IMG/VR virus record: IMGVR_UViG_3300010368_003491
Span: 1-24,483 of that record
DNA length: 24,483 bases
DNA from: a virus
Strand: one strand, 5' to 3'
The number at the start of each line of letters is the position of its first letter. The stretch's first letter is position 1. The notes under the pieces were generated by a model. That model was not told the origin of the DNA, searched no databases, and was given only the letters and a program-made list of their open reading frames with translations. The position numbers and the translations under genes are program-made. Positions 15,201 to 21,448 of this stretch are shown piece after piece.

Positions 15201-15232
15201 ATGCATAAACTCCATTTAAATTTTCAATTTTA

Positions 15233-15261
15233 ATGATATCACAAAATTTTTATAATGTCAA
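15233..15261 (-). promoter_or_regulatory. Sigma70-like early promoter
   Basis: -35 TTGACA (15261-15256), a 17-nt spacer and -10 TATCAT (15238-15233) on the - strand. It overlaps the stop codon of the 2H phosphoesterase gene and drives the small gene at 15200 and the two genes after it. Confidence 0.75.
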
Positions 15262-15740
15262 TCATAATCTTCTATATCACTGACCACTATTTTATTAAAT
15301 TTTGGTCTAAATGTGGGAAGTTTTATAGTATTTGGGTCTACTGATTTTTTTGCATATGATAGAGATATATGTGGAATATATTCATCCCACGCATCTTCAA
15401 GACCCAAACTTTCATAATATTCACGTATGCCATTCAGTCCAGATGAAGAAATCGTAAATACTGGAATATCCTTATTTTCACCTAAAAACTTAATTCCAGT
15501 TATGTATACTTCTGTTGGTGACTCTGATATTGTTTGGTTTTTTAAATTTACTTCATTTGTACTATAAAATATTGTCGTATGAAAGTCAAAATCTTCTGCT
15601 TTTTGTTCACTTCCATTATAAGAAACGGTAAGGTCAAACCCATTATATTCACACCAATCTCTTAGCATTTTTTGAGATTGTTTATCGTAGTTTACTGAGA
15701 CATATTTTCTTTTTTTTGTGTAATCTTTGAATTTTTTCAT
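15258..15740 (-). CDS. 2H phosphoesterase, Acb1-like (candidate anti-CBASS nuclease)
   Basis: A 160-residue protein with the two HxT/S motifs of the 2H phosphoesterase superfamily: FHTTIFYS (His54, Thr56) and PHISLSY (His124, Ser126), about 70 residues apart. The opening YVSVNYDKQSQKMLRDW and the spacing recall T4 57B/Acb1, which degrades cyclic oligonucleotide signals of CBASS defence. Length matches Acb1 (about 150 residues). This is an inference: LigT or CPDase-type 2H enzymes share these motifs. The ATG overlaps the PAAR gene stop as ATGA, so it may be expressed from that late unit; no strong ribosome-binding site is visible. Confidence 0.65.
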   Translation of the reverse strand: MKKFKDYTKKRKYVSVNYDKQSQKMLRDWCEYNGFDLTVSYNGSEQKAEDFDFHTTIFYSTNEVNLKNQTISESPTEVYITGIKFLGENKDIPVFTISSSGLNGIREYYESLGLEDAWDEYIPHISLSYAKKSVDPNTIKLPTFRPKFNKIVVSDIEDYD

Positions 15741-16126
15741 ACTTCTATACTTGGACCCCCAATCATTACTTTTGACGAACCAGTTTTAACTTCATGATCA
15801 AAACCAGTTCCAGTATTAAATTTACTTCCTATTCTTACAGCACGTTTTCCACCTATATATACATTTGCTGCACATAAAGAAGTAGTAGGTGCATGTAATA
15901 CTGGTGCCGGAACACAAGGATCACCATTTGGATGTGAAACCATTGCATCACCTTCGACTGCCACAAGTTTACCCTCTACAAATACTTTTGTATTTGTTGT
16001 AGCAGATGTGACTTGTGTGCTTGGTGAATTCCATTTCCAATAAGGTATTGGGGCGCATAGTGAACCTTTAACCCCATCTGTGCATGAAATATCACTGAAA
16101 CCTAAAGCAAATGCAATGGATGTCAT
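15737..16126 (-). CDS. PAAR-repeat tail spike tip protein (T4 gp5.4-like)
   Basis: A 129-residue glycine- and valine-rich protein in the style of PAAR-repeat proteins that cap the central spike of contractile tails. It shows TNTKVFVEGKLVAVEGDAMV near residue 45, a HPNGDPC segment, then ANVYIGGKRAVRIGSKFN and the terminal KVMIGGPSIEV. Cys and His residues could bind the iron or zinc at the tip. T4 gp5.4 is a similar-sized PAAR protein. It is on the - strand, away from the tail-tube gene, next to PhoH. AAAGGT lies upstream of the ATG. Confidence 0.85.
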   Translation of the reverse strand: MTSIAFALGFSDISCTDGVKGSLCAPIPYWKWNSPSTQVTSATTNTKVFVEGKLVAVEGDAMVSHPNGDPCVPAPVLHAPTTSLCAANVYIGGKRAVRIGSKFNTGTGFDHEVKTGSSKVMIGGPSIEV

Positions 16127-16142
16127 TTAAATACCTTTCGTG

Positions 16143-16592
16143 TTATGCTGCTTCTAATTCTCTTTCTTTTGTTATAATGTATTCACGAACTAAACCTGAT
16201 CTTATAATGTCATCTGTGCCAAATTCGATAACATCAAAAGAAGGCATTTTATTGATTATTCTTATAAAATCACGAAGACCAGAATTGTCTTGTCTGTTTC
16301 TTGAAGATTTAAGATCGTCTTGTTTTACATCACCACAAAGAATGATTTTTGAATTTTCTCCTACACGTGTCATTACTGTATCTATTTCACCAAAGTTGCA
16401 GTTCTGGACTTCATCAAGAATGATAATTGCGTTATCAAATGTGAGACCTCTAATAAATGAAGTTGACATAAATTCTATCATTTTCTTTTGTTTTAAGATA
16501 GAATACGCATCGCCCCTTCCAAACAAATCGTTGACAATATCAGTATATGGCGCTTCATAATAACTCATTTTTTCATTCAATGAACCAGGCAT
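16143..16592 (-). CDS. phoH: PhoH-like ATPase, C-terminal part (split by in-frame TAA)
   Basis: Residues after the interruption: FMPGSLNEKMSYYEAPY, the Walker B region AIIILDEVQN and the sensor-like LCGDVKQDDL, all typical of phage PhoH-like P-loop ATPases. The reading frame is the same as the N-terminal part; only the single TAA at 16608-16610 separates them, with REQGF codons between. The ATG at 16592 falls inside the conserved GFMPGS motif, so it is probably not a native start, although GGG four nt upstream could allow weak reinitiation. Without Walker A this part alone cannot be a working ATPase. PhoH function in phages is unknown. Confidence 0.75.
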   Translation of the reverse strand: MPGSLNEKMSYYEAPYTDIVNDLFGRGDAYSILKQKKMIEFMSTSFIRGLTFDNAIIILDEVQNCNFGEIDTVMTRVGENSKIILCGDVKQDDLKSSRNRQDNSGLRDFIRIINKMPSFDVIEFGTDDIIRSGLVREYIITKERELEAA

Positions 16593-16607
16593 GAAACCCT
16601 GTTCTCT

Positions 16608-16880
16608 TTATTGGACTGCTGATCTTACGATAACAATCTTTTCATAATCATTTTGATCCATCAATTCTTCTAATGCCATATAAAGAGATACATATGTCTT
16701 ACCCGTACCAGCACTTCCGATTGCAGCAATATTTTTGCCATTATCATAACTGTCAAACAATGTATGTTGGGTTTCTGTCATAGGTTGGACACGTTTCATT
16801 GTAAATTTGTTGTTTACAACGTAATCTGTTTCTCTTTCGACTTGTGTACGCTTTTTTCTATTAAGGCGCTGTTTTGCCAT
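16608..16880 (-). CDS. phoH: PhoH-like ATPase, N-terminal part (ends at in-frame TAA)
   Basis: About 90 residues from the ATG at 16880, which has AGGAGG five nt upstream; longer in-frame starts lack this. It begins MAKQRLNRKKRTQVERE and carries the Walker A loop GSAGTGKT, ending IVIVRSAVQ at an ochre codon. In related proteins the text continues directly with a short residue run and then GFxPGS, which is exactly what follows the TAA in the same frame. The whole locus would be 245 sense codons, a normal phage PhoH length. One base change (TCA to TAA) could explain the stop; sequence error, recent inactivation or readthrough remain open. Confidence 0.75.
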   Translation of the reverse strand: MAKQRLNRKKRTQVERETDYVVNNKFTMKRVQPMTETQHTLFDSYDNGKNIAAIGSAGTGKTYVSLYMALEELMDQNDYEKIVIVRSAVQ

Positions 16881-16990
16881 GAAGACCTCCTGTGAGAATG
16901 ATATCATTCTACTCTTAGTGTTGGCATAACAAAAAAATTTTGAATTCACCAATATAAATATTCAAAATTTAGATACAGTAACAACCTCCT

Positions 16991-17227
16991 TTATCTTGTG
17001 TTTATGTTGGAATATTTGTGAGCATTTTTTGCTTTCAATAGAACATCATTGAAAGACCTATCTGGTTTTCTTATGCCAATTCTAACAGAATCGACCACAC
17101 CAGGAAACTTTGTAAAAATCTGTTTTATACTTGGATTTTCTTTGAGATATACCTCTAATTCAGCAATCTTCATAGTCTCTTCAAAGACTTCATCTGTTTC
17201 GATATTACGAAAACTATATACTGGCAT
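16991..17227 (-). CDS. Conserved small T4-like phage protein
   Basis: A 78-residue protein starting MPVYSFRNIETDEVFEETM, with KENPSIKQIFTKFP in the middle and ending near KYSNINTR. The pattern resembles a small protein I recall from marine T4-like phages, sometimes labelled FmdB-like, but the zinc-binding cysteines of FmdB are absent. Function is unknown. AAGGAGAT lies upstream. It is the first gene after a late promoter (17304-17311) whose transcript carries the structured leader described below, and it precedes PhoH and PAAR. Confidence 0.7.
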   Translation of the reverse strand: MPVYSFRNIETDEVFEETMKIAELEVYLKENPSIKQIFTKFPGVVDSVRIGIRKPDRSFNDVLLKAKNAHKYSNINTR

Positions 17228-17243
17228 TCTATCTCCTTATTAC

Positions 17244-17273
17244 AAAAAAGGCGACCTATTGTAGATCGCCTTT
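17244..17273 (-). terminator. Rho-independent terminator inside a late leader
   Basis: An 8-bp stem, AAAGGCGA (17254-17247 region read as complement) with TCGCCTTT, pairs 17247-17254 with 17266-17273 around an 11-nt loop. On the - strand it is followed by six T residues. It would end early transcription from the HAD genes but lies downstream of the late promoter at 17304-17311. Confidence 0.8.
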
Positions 17274-17301
17274 GACACGTATCATTATTATGATCTACAA
17301 T
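17258..17301 (-). repeat. 10-bp inverted repeat overlapping the terminator
   Basis: ATTGTAGATC at 17258-17267 is the exact reverse complement of GATCTACAAT at 17292-17301. The inner arm covers the terminator loop and two bases of its stem, so the two structures compete or form a pseudoknot in the RNA. Confidence 0.7.
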
Positions 17302-17303
17302 GT

Positions 17304-17311
17304 TATTTATA
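17304..17311 (-). promoter_or_regulatory. T4-type late promoter TATAAATA
   Basis: Exact TATAAATA on the - strand, three bases past the HAD gene stop. The predicted start site is near 17298, giving a leader of about 70 nt before the gene starting at 17227. Confidence 0.75.
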
Positions 17312-17314
17312 AGA

Positions 17315-17905
17315 TCAAATGTTTTCCCCAATGATATAATCGTAAATTTCTTTCCAATTATTCACAATTTTCATACCGTATGGGTTTGTATAATTTTCAT
17401 TATAGTGATGTTTGACTAGTATTGGTTCTAGACCATATTCAATACCAAATTCTGCATTTTTTGTAACATCTTCAATCCAAAAACATCCACTGTCCTTGTA
17501 AAATTCAAGAACTTCTTTTTTGTTGTCTGATGTGTCGGTGAGAACAATACGCTCAAATGCAGTCTTACCAAAAAGATTTTCAATATTTTGTTTGCGAAGA
17601 TCGAAAATATTTTGATCATTTGGTATAGCAGAAATACAATGAAACACGTAACCATGTTCTTCATGCAGTTTTTTGATGTATTTGATAGACCCCCTTAGTG
17701 GTGGGAGTTTGCCAATAGTGGCACTTTCATTAAACATCTTAACAAGCATTTCACCTTTTTCAAAGTCAATACCATACTTTTCGTGTATTTCGTATTTTCC
17801 ATTTGGTGTAGATGTGTATCCATTAAAACGCATCCACATATCAAATGAATGCTCCCAATACGCACATACACCATCATAATCAACCAAAATTACATTATCA
17901 AACAT
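17315..17905 (-). CDS. HAD-superfamily phosphatase
   Basis: A 196-residue HAD hydrolase. Motif I is VDYDGV (nucleophile Asp9, acid/base Asp11), SAIPND fits motif II, and WIEDVTKNAEFG with its acidic pair fits motif IV. Substrates could be nucleotides or sugar phosphates; the T4-like context suggests nucleotide turnover. It overlaps the upstream HAD gene by eight bases and is the last gene before a terminator. The N-terminal half between motif I and II (FNGYTSTPNGKYEIHEKYG) forms the cap and differs from its neighbour, so the two are not a recent duplication. Confidence 0.8.
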   Translation of the reverse strand: MFDNVILVDYDGVCAYWEHSFDMWMRFNGYTSTPNGKYEIHEKYGIDFEKGEMLVKMFNESATIGKLPPLRGSIKYIKKLHEEHGYVFHCISAIPNDQNIFDLRKQNIENLFGKTAFERIVLTDTSDNKKEVLEFYKDSGCFWIEDVTKNAEFGIEYGLEPILVKHHYNENYTNPYGMKIVNNWKEIYDYIIGENI

Positions 17906-18377
17906 TACCCAACGCCTTTTTTAATTGGTTTTTAGTGTTTTCGAAGTCAGTATGCATAATAGCATAACCACCATGTTCAGTCCAAGAATTGCAATTTTTT
18001 GCCATATCATCAATAAGAATGTCACCTTCTTGATGAATGAACATCGCTTTGTTTTTACCGCCAAGAATAGGCAAAATCATAATATCTTGCGAAAGGTTTT
18101 TACGAACCCATTGCCGCTTTTGAATTGCCGCTGCTTGATAGTTACTACGTGGACATGCAGTAAGAATAATTGGGTTGAATTGCTCTAGGTAATTAAAAAA
18201 TTCATAAGCACCTTCCATAACCTCCATGTCTAGGAAGTAGTGTTGGACACTATTAATTTTTTTCCACATTTCTGCATCATTAAAACTATCATGAGGAACA
18301 CCAAACTGTTTTAGAAAATGTCCTTCAAAATCTGCCATGACACCATCCAAATCAAGAAAAATTTGAGGTGTATCCAT
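17898..18377 (-). CDS. 5'(3')-deoxyribonucleotidase-like HAD phosphatase
   Basis: A 159-residue HAD hydrolase with motif I LDLDGVMADF (Asp9, Asp11), motif II ILTACPR, a lysine in GGKNKA and motif IV LIDDMAKN. The size and motif spacing fit the NT5C/deoxyribonucleotidase group, which dephosphorylates deoxynucleoside monophosphates and helps balance pools. Its end overlaps the next HAD gene by eight bases. AAGGATATATA precedes the ATG. The exact substrate is not shown by the sequence. Confidence 0.8.
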   Translation of the reverse strand: MDTPQIFLDLDGVMADFEGHFLKQFGVPHDSFNDAEMWKKINSVQHYFLDMEVMEGAYEFFNYLEQFNPIILTACPRSNYQAAAIQKRQWVRKNLSQDIMILPILGGKNKAMFIHQEGDILIDDMAKNCNSWTEHGGYAIMHTDFENTKNQLKKALGNV

Positions 18378-18396
18378 TATATATCCTTTTCATTGT

Positions 18397-18418
18397 TGAG
18401 TGGAATTAACCCCACTCA
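18397..18418 (-). other. Stem-loop between small gene and HAD gene
   Basis: A 7-bp perfect stem, TGAGTGG (18397-18403) with CCACTCA (18412-18418), lies one base past the stop of the 54-aa gene. No T run follows on the - strand, so an mRNA stability or processing role is more likely than termination. Confidence 0.35.
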
Positions 18419-18583
18419 TTATTCTTCGTCATTATTTTCAAGATCGCTGAAACGATCTTTTACTTTTTTACGGCGTTTGCTGCGACGATTTTCAAGACTT
18501 CTGTCTTTGCTGCGAAATTCGTCATTACTGCCCCATTCATCATCATCCCATTCATCACGGAACTTTTTGAACGACTTTGCCAT
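18419..18583 (-). CDS. Small charged protein (54 aa)
   Basis: A 54-residue protein that opens MAKSFKKFRDEWDDDEWGSN, has a strongly basic centre (RRSKRRKKVKDR) and ends in LENNDEE. It has no hydrophobic core and is likely disordered or nucleic-acid associated. AAGGAAAA lies upstream of the ATG, and the gene fills the gap between the DUF6433-like gene and the HAD gene. A similar short charged protein occurs, as I recall, in other T4-like phages. Function unknown. Confidence 0.7.
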   Translation of the reverse strand: MAKSFKKFRDEWDDDEWGSNDEFRSKDRSLENRRSKRRKKVKDRFSDLENNDEE

Positions 18584-18602
18584 AGTATCTTTTCCTTTTT
18601 CT

Positions 18603-19013
18603 TTATATTAACTCAGGGAACGCTTCTTGTATAACACCAACCGGAAGACCTGTCAAGGGTTTTTGTTTTATCATTTGTACTAAAAGTTTTGCATCATCTT
18701 TATCAACATCTTCCAACAAACTGATAAACAATTGTTCGCGCTTTACTTGGTTAAGGTTATCGTACCCACCACCTTTAACGAAGATTCGCAAACGCCTTGC
18801 CTCTTTATACAACATTCCTTCAACGCCCACAAGATCACTTGGTTTATATGGCGGTTCACTGGCTGGTAGCAACACTTCTATATTCTTATCATACATGATT
18901 TTCAATACAGTTCGTAATGATGCATCATCATTATCTCGCAACCATTTTATTTTATCTTCTCTTTTACTTGTATCAATTGCCTTTTTGACAACTTCTGCTA
19001 TTGATAAACGCAT
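18603..19013 (-). CDS. DUF6433-like conserved T4-like phage protein
   Basis: A 136-residue protein without known function. The sequence VEVLLPASEPPYKPSDLVG-type segment near residue 46, the YKEARRLRIFVKGGG stretch, VKREQLFISLLEDVDKDDAKLL near 90-110 and the ending VIQEAFPELI match a family widespread in marine T4-like phages that I associate with DUF6433. It is mostly helical and soluble. It begins immediately after the RNase H stop codon, an association that hints at a replication-linked role, but that is inference. Confidence 0.75.
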   Translation of the reverse strand: MRLSIAEVVKKAIDTSKREDKIKWLRDNDDASLRTVLKIMYDKNIEVLLPASEPPYKPSDLVGVEGMLYKEARRLRIFVKGGGYDNLNQVKREQLFISLLEDVDKDDAKLLVQMIKQKPLTGLPVGVIQEAFPELI

Positions 19014-19877
19014 TTAGTAGAAATCTCCTATATCACTCATTAGATTTTTTAGACCTTTGTCCATGAAATATTCCAAAATTTTATTACCCATATTAACTTT
19101 GGGTATGTTGTATTTTTCAATGACTTTTTCTTTATACATCTCTGGAATACTATTTAGGTCAATGAGTATTTTGTTTCTCTCATATTTCTTTTTTTCCACG
19201 TCACTCATGTTTTCAATACTTTCTAGGAAAACACTCATTCTTTTTGCAGTCATAGGTTTTTGGCGTTTCCCAATCACAAGGCAATTATCATCTGATATGA
19301 TATTTGGTATGCCATCACCAGAATCACCTTTTAGTATATGTTCTTTCAGATATTGTTCTGGATTTGAATTAGTAATCCATTTTTTTCTTACTGGATCATA
19401 CTGATATACATTACTATATTTGTGCAACTGAACAAAATCTTTGTCGCCAGACAAAATTAAGAATTTTTCTGAATTGTTTTCTAATATAGTTCCATTTTCA
19501 TGAACTATGCTACCTATAACATCATCTGCTTCTACTGAATCAAAATGTATTACTTTGTATGGAAAATTTTCGTCTAATTCTTCGCGTATACTTGACATAA
19601 TACGGAACAATTCGTTCCAATCAAGTTCTGATTCTTCTCTAGTTTTTTTGCGATTTGCTTTGTAGTATGGGAATATATTTTTACGCCACGAATTTTTACC
19701 ATCCGCACAAATTACCAATTCTCCGTACTCTTTGTGAAATTTTTTCCTAGATGCTCTTAGCGAATTTAAAAACATATGTCGTATCATGTCTTCGCTGATG
19801 TCTGCGTTGTGGTGATTTCCTATTGACGCAAACAGTGATGCTAACATAACTTGGTTATAATCAACTAATACTGCCAT
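19014..19877 (-). CDS. rnh: RNase H / 5'-3' exonuclease (T4 Rnh, FEN-1 family)
   Basis: A 287-residue FEN-1-type nuclease that removes RNA primers and flaps on the lagging strand. The acidic metal-binding residues appear in the right order: Asp6 in LVDYNQ, Asp59 in ICADGKNSWR, Glu116/Asp118/Asp119 in VEADDVIG, Asp145/Asp147 in SGDKDF and Asp185/Asp188 in GDSGDGIPN. The basic arch helix follows as PYYKANRKKTR. T4 RNase H is 305 residues with the same layout. AAAGGA precedes the ATG, and a TTGACA-type promoter is about 38 bp upstream. It heads the operon running to the HAD genes. Confidence 0.93.
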   Translation of the reverse strand: MAVLVDYNQVMLASLFASIGNHHNADISEDMIRHMFLNSLRASRKKFHKEYGELVICADGKNSWRKNIFPYYKANRKKTREESELDWNELFRIMSSIREELDENFPYKVIHFDSVEADDVIGSIVHENGTILENNSEKFLILSGDKDFVQLHKYSNVYQYDPVRKKWITNSNPEQYLKEHILKGDSGDGIPNIISDDNCLVIGKRQKPMTAKRMSVFLESIENMSDVEKKKYERNKILIDLNSIPEMYKEKVIEKYNIPKVNMGNKILEYFMDKGLKNLMSDIGDFY

Positions 19878-19914
19878 TTTTATTCATCCTTTATTTAACT
19901 TGCTTAATTGATAT

Positions 19915-19943
19915 ACTCTATATCATCAATTAGCATTTGTCAA
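19915..19943 (-). promoter_or_regulatory. Sigma70-like early promoter before rnh
   Basis: -35 TTGACA (19943-19938), a 17-nt spacer and -10 TAGAGT (19920-19915) on the - strand, in the 93-bp gap between the glycosyltransferase and RNase H genes. The -10 is the weakest part. Confidence 0.65.
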
Positions 19944-19970
19944 GTCTTCTTTTTATATCAGCATCTTATT

Positions 19971-20924
19971 CTAAGAATTTTTCAAGGTTTCAAGCAAATT
20001 TGTCCATTTTTTAGAAAAGGAACTGATGTTGTTTTTTGATAAAGACTGATTTTCTCTATTACCAATATTATTTATGAAACCTTGTTGCCTTTGCTCTTGT
20101 GAAAGCAACCATCTTGTAATACCATAGCACTTTTGAGCATGTTTATTCATATCTTCTGTGAAATCATATGATATAGACATATTTTCAGAAGTCTCATTTA
20201 ATGCGCCGTAGTTTGGATTTATAACTACACATGAAGATCGCAATGCCTCAATCATTGCAATACAAGAGGTTTCCTTCCAAATTCTTGGATACAGAAATAC
20301 ATGAGATTTTTCTAGATACCCTAGAACCGTCCCATTATCCTTTGCGCCATGATAATTTATTTTTGGATGTTCTCTAAGTTTGTCGAATAATGGTTCAAAT
20401 TTAGCATCTCTGCTTTGCCAACCATATACCGCAAAGGACGAAAAAACATCAAATTCTATATTTTCATATTGTTTAGACAGTGCATCAAATACAGTATACG
20501 CCAAACCTAATCCCCTATGAGGGGTTGTGTGGTATATAAATTTGATTGTTGTGTTATCTTTTTGTCTTTGTTTGTGTTCAACTTCAACTGCATTTGGTAT
20601 GATTAAAGACTTGTCATATGGTATGCTGAACATATTAATATAACTGTCGCGTTGCCATTGTGAAACAAACACGAAAAAGTCAAATTTTTTCCATCCACCA
20701 TCTTGTAGAATTTTGTTTTCAGGGTCTTCTGCAAGATCATGACACCAGAGAATATTTTTCACATCACTGTATATTTCTCTTGGGCGCGAAAGATGTATAG
20801 CATAATTTTGTAGCAGGTCATTAGGCAAATTACGCAAAAGGCGGTCACGCATCATTTCCGTGCCGCCTTTTGCGTTTTTAGATAATGCAGTTTCTACTAC
20901 TTCACCTTTGTAGATACAACTCAT
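19971..20924 (-). CDS. GT4-family glycosyltransferase
   Basis: A 317-residue retaining GT-B enzyme. Evidence: the N-terminal glycine-rich acceptor loop GGTEMMRDRLL (residues 20-30), FVFVSQWQRD near 85, IIPNAVE near 108, and the GT4 signature EX7E formed by Glu218 and Glu226 in KETSCIAMIEALRS, followed by NPNYGALNE. It likely transfers a nucleotide-activated sugar to phage DNA bases, a virion protein or a host surface glycan; the acceptor is not evident. Its ATG overlaps the upstream stop by four bases. It ends the unit that begins at the TTGACA promoter near 22290. Confidence 0.88.
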   Translation of the reverse strand: MSCIYKGEVVETALSKNAKGGTEMMRDRLLRNLPNDLLQNYAIHLSRPREIYSDVKNILWCHDLAEDPENKILQDGGWKKFDFFVFVSQWQRDSYINMFSIPYDKSLIIPNAVEVEHKQRQKDNTTIKFIYHTTPHRGLGLAYTVFDALSKQYENIEFDVFSSFAVYGWQSRDAKFEPLFDKLREHPKINYHGAKDNGTVLGYLEKSHVFLYPRIWKETSCIAMIEALRSSCVVINPNYGALNETSENMSISYDFTEDMNKHAQKCYGITRWLLSQEQRQQGFINNIGNRENQSLSKNNISSFSKKWTNLLETLKNS

Positions 20925-21172
20925 GAAATCACGTATTGTTGCTTTGCTCTTTGTTTTGGTGATCCGTAAAGATCATTTGCCTTTACACGAATAAAACGCT
21001 TATTGGTTTCATTTTTGTTTGGATTCGGAATTGTGATCCAAGGGTTTTGCCCCTTCGCCCAAGCATTTTGTTGGTCAATGACTTTCTGTGCCGGATCATT
21101 TGTGCGAGTTGTGATTGAAGATTTGCGCTCACCTTTTGAAACGTAGTGCTTACCAGATGCTTTTTTACCCAT
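20921..21172 (-). CDS. Conserved hypothetical small basic protein
   Basis: An 83-residue basic protein of unknown function, rich in Lys, Asn and Gln. It starts MGKKASGKHYVSKGERKSS and contains NPWITIPNPNKNETNKRFIR, which looks like a conserved core seen in other T4-like phages. No membrane segment or cysteine. AAGGAGAA lies upstream of the ATG. Its stop overlaps the glycosyltransferase start (ATGA). Confidence 0.7.
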   Translation of the reverse strand: MGKKASGKHYVSKGERKSSITTRTNDPAQKVIDQQNAWAKGQNPWITIPNPNKNETNKRFIRVKANDLYGSPKQRAKQQYVIS

Positions 21173-21205
21173 AGTGTAGTTCTCCTTCTTTCATAATTAA
21201 ATTGT

Positions 21206-21448
21206 TTATGTTTTCATTAGTTCTAAATCGCTAAGTATTTTATATAGAATATCCGACACTTCTCCTTCTGGATCAAGTCTCACTGTTGCAATGAACCTAT
21301 CTATGAATATTAATTCTTTACCATTATCTGATGCAATACTGAGAGATTCAAAAAAAGTTTCTAAGTCGTATGGATTTTCTAAAAAAACCTTACGCTTGTT
21401 TGCCTGTATTTTCTTTTTCTTGTCGGCAAATTTTTTCGATTGTTCCAT
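21206..21448 (-). CDS. Hypothetical small protein
   Basis: An 80-residue protein of unknown function, with a basic helical N-terminus (SKKFADKKKKIQANKRK) followed by an acidic C-terminus with alternating strands and helices (ELIFIDRFIATVRLDPEGEV, ILYKILSDLELM). It starts inside the end of the kinase gene, overlapping it by 59 bases in another frame. AAAGGA six nt before the ATG supports a real start. Confidence 0.65.
   Translation of the reverse strand: MEQSKKFADKKKKIQANKRKVFLENPYDLETFFESLSIASDNGKELIFIDRFIATVRLDPEGEVSDILYKILSDLELMKT

Noticed and set aside
16143-16880. Frameshift in phoH
   Set aside because: The sequences on both sides of the TAA are in the same frame; only a stop codon, not an indel, separates them.
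16953-16960. TATAAATA on the + strand between phoH and the 78-aa gene
   Set aside because: It points away from all + strand genes and would only make antisense RNA; AT-rich chance match is likely.
17272-17301. TTGACA - 18 nt - TACAAT on the + strand
   Set aside because: It would transcribe antisense into the HAD genes with no + strand gene downstream, and the bases are explained by the terminator and inverted repeat on the other strand.
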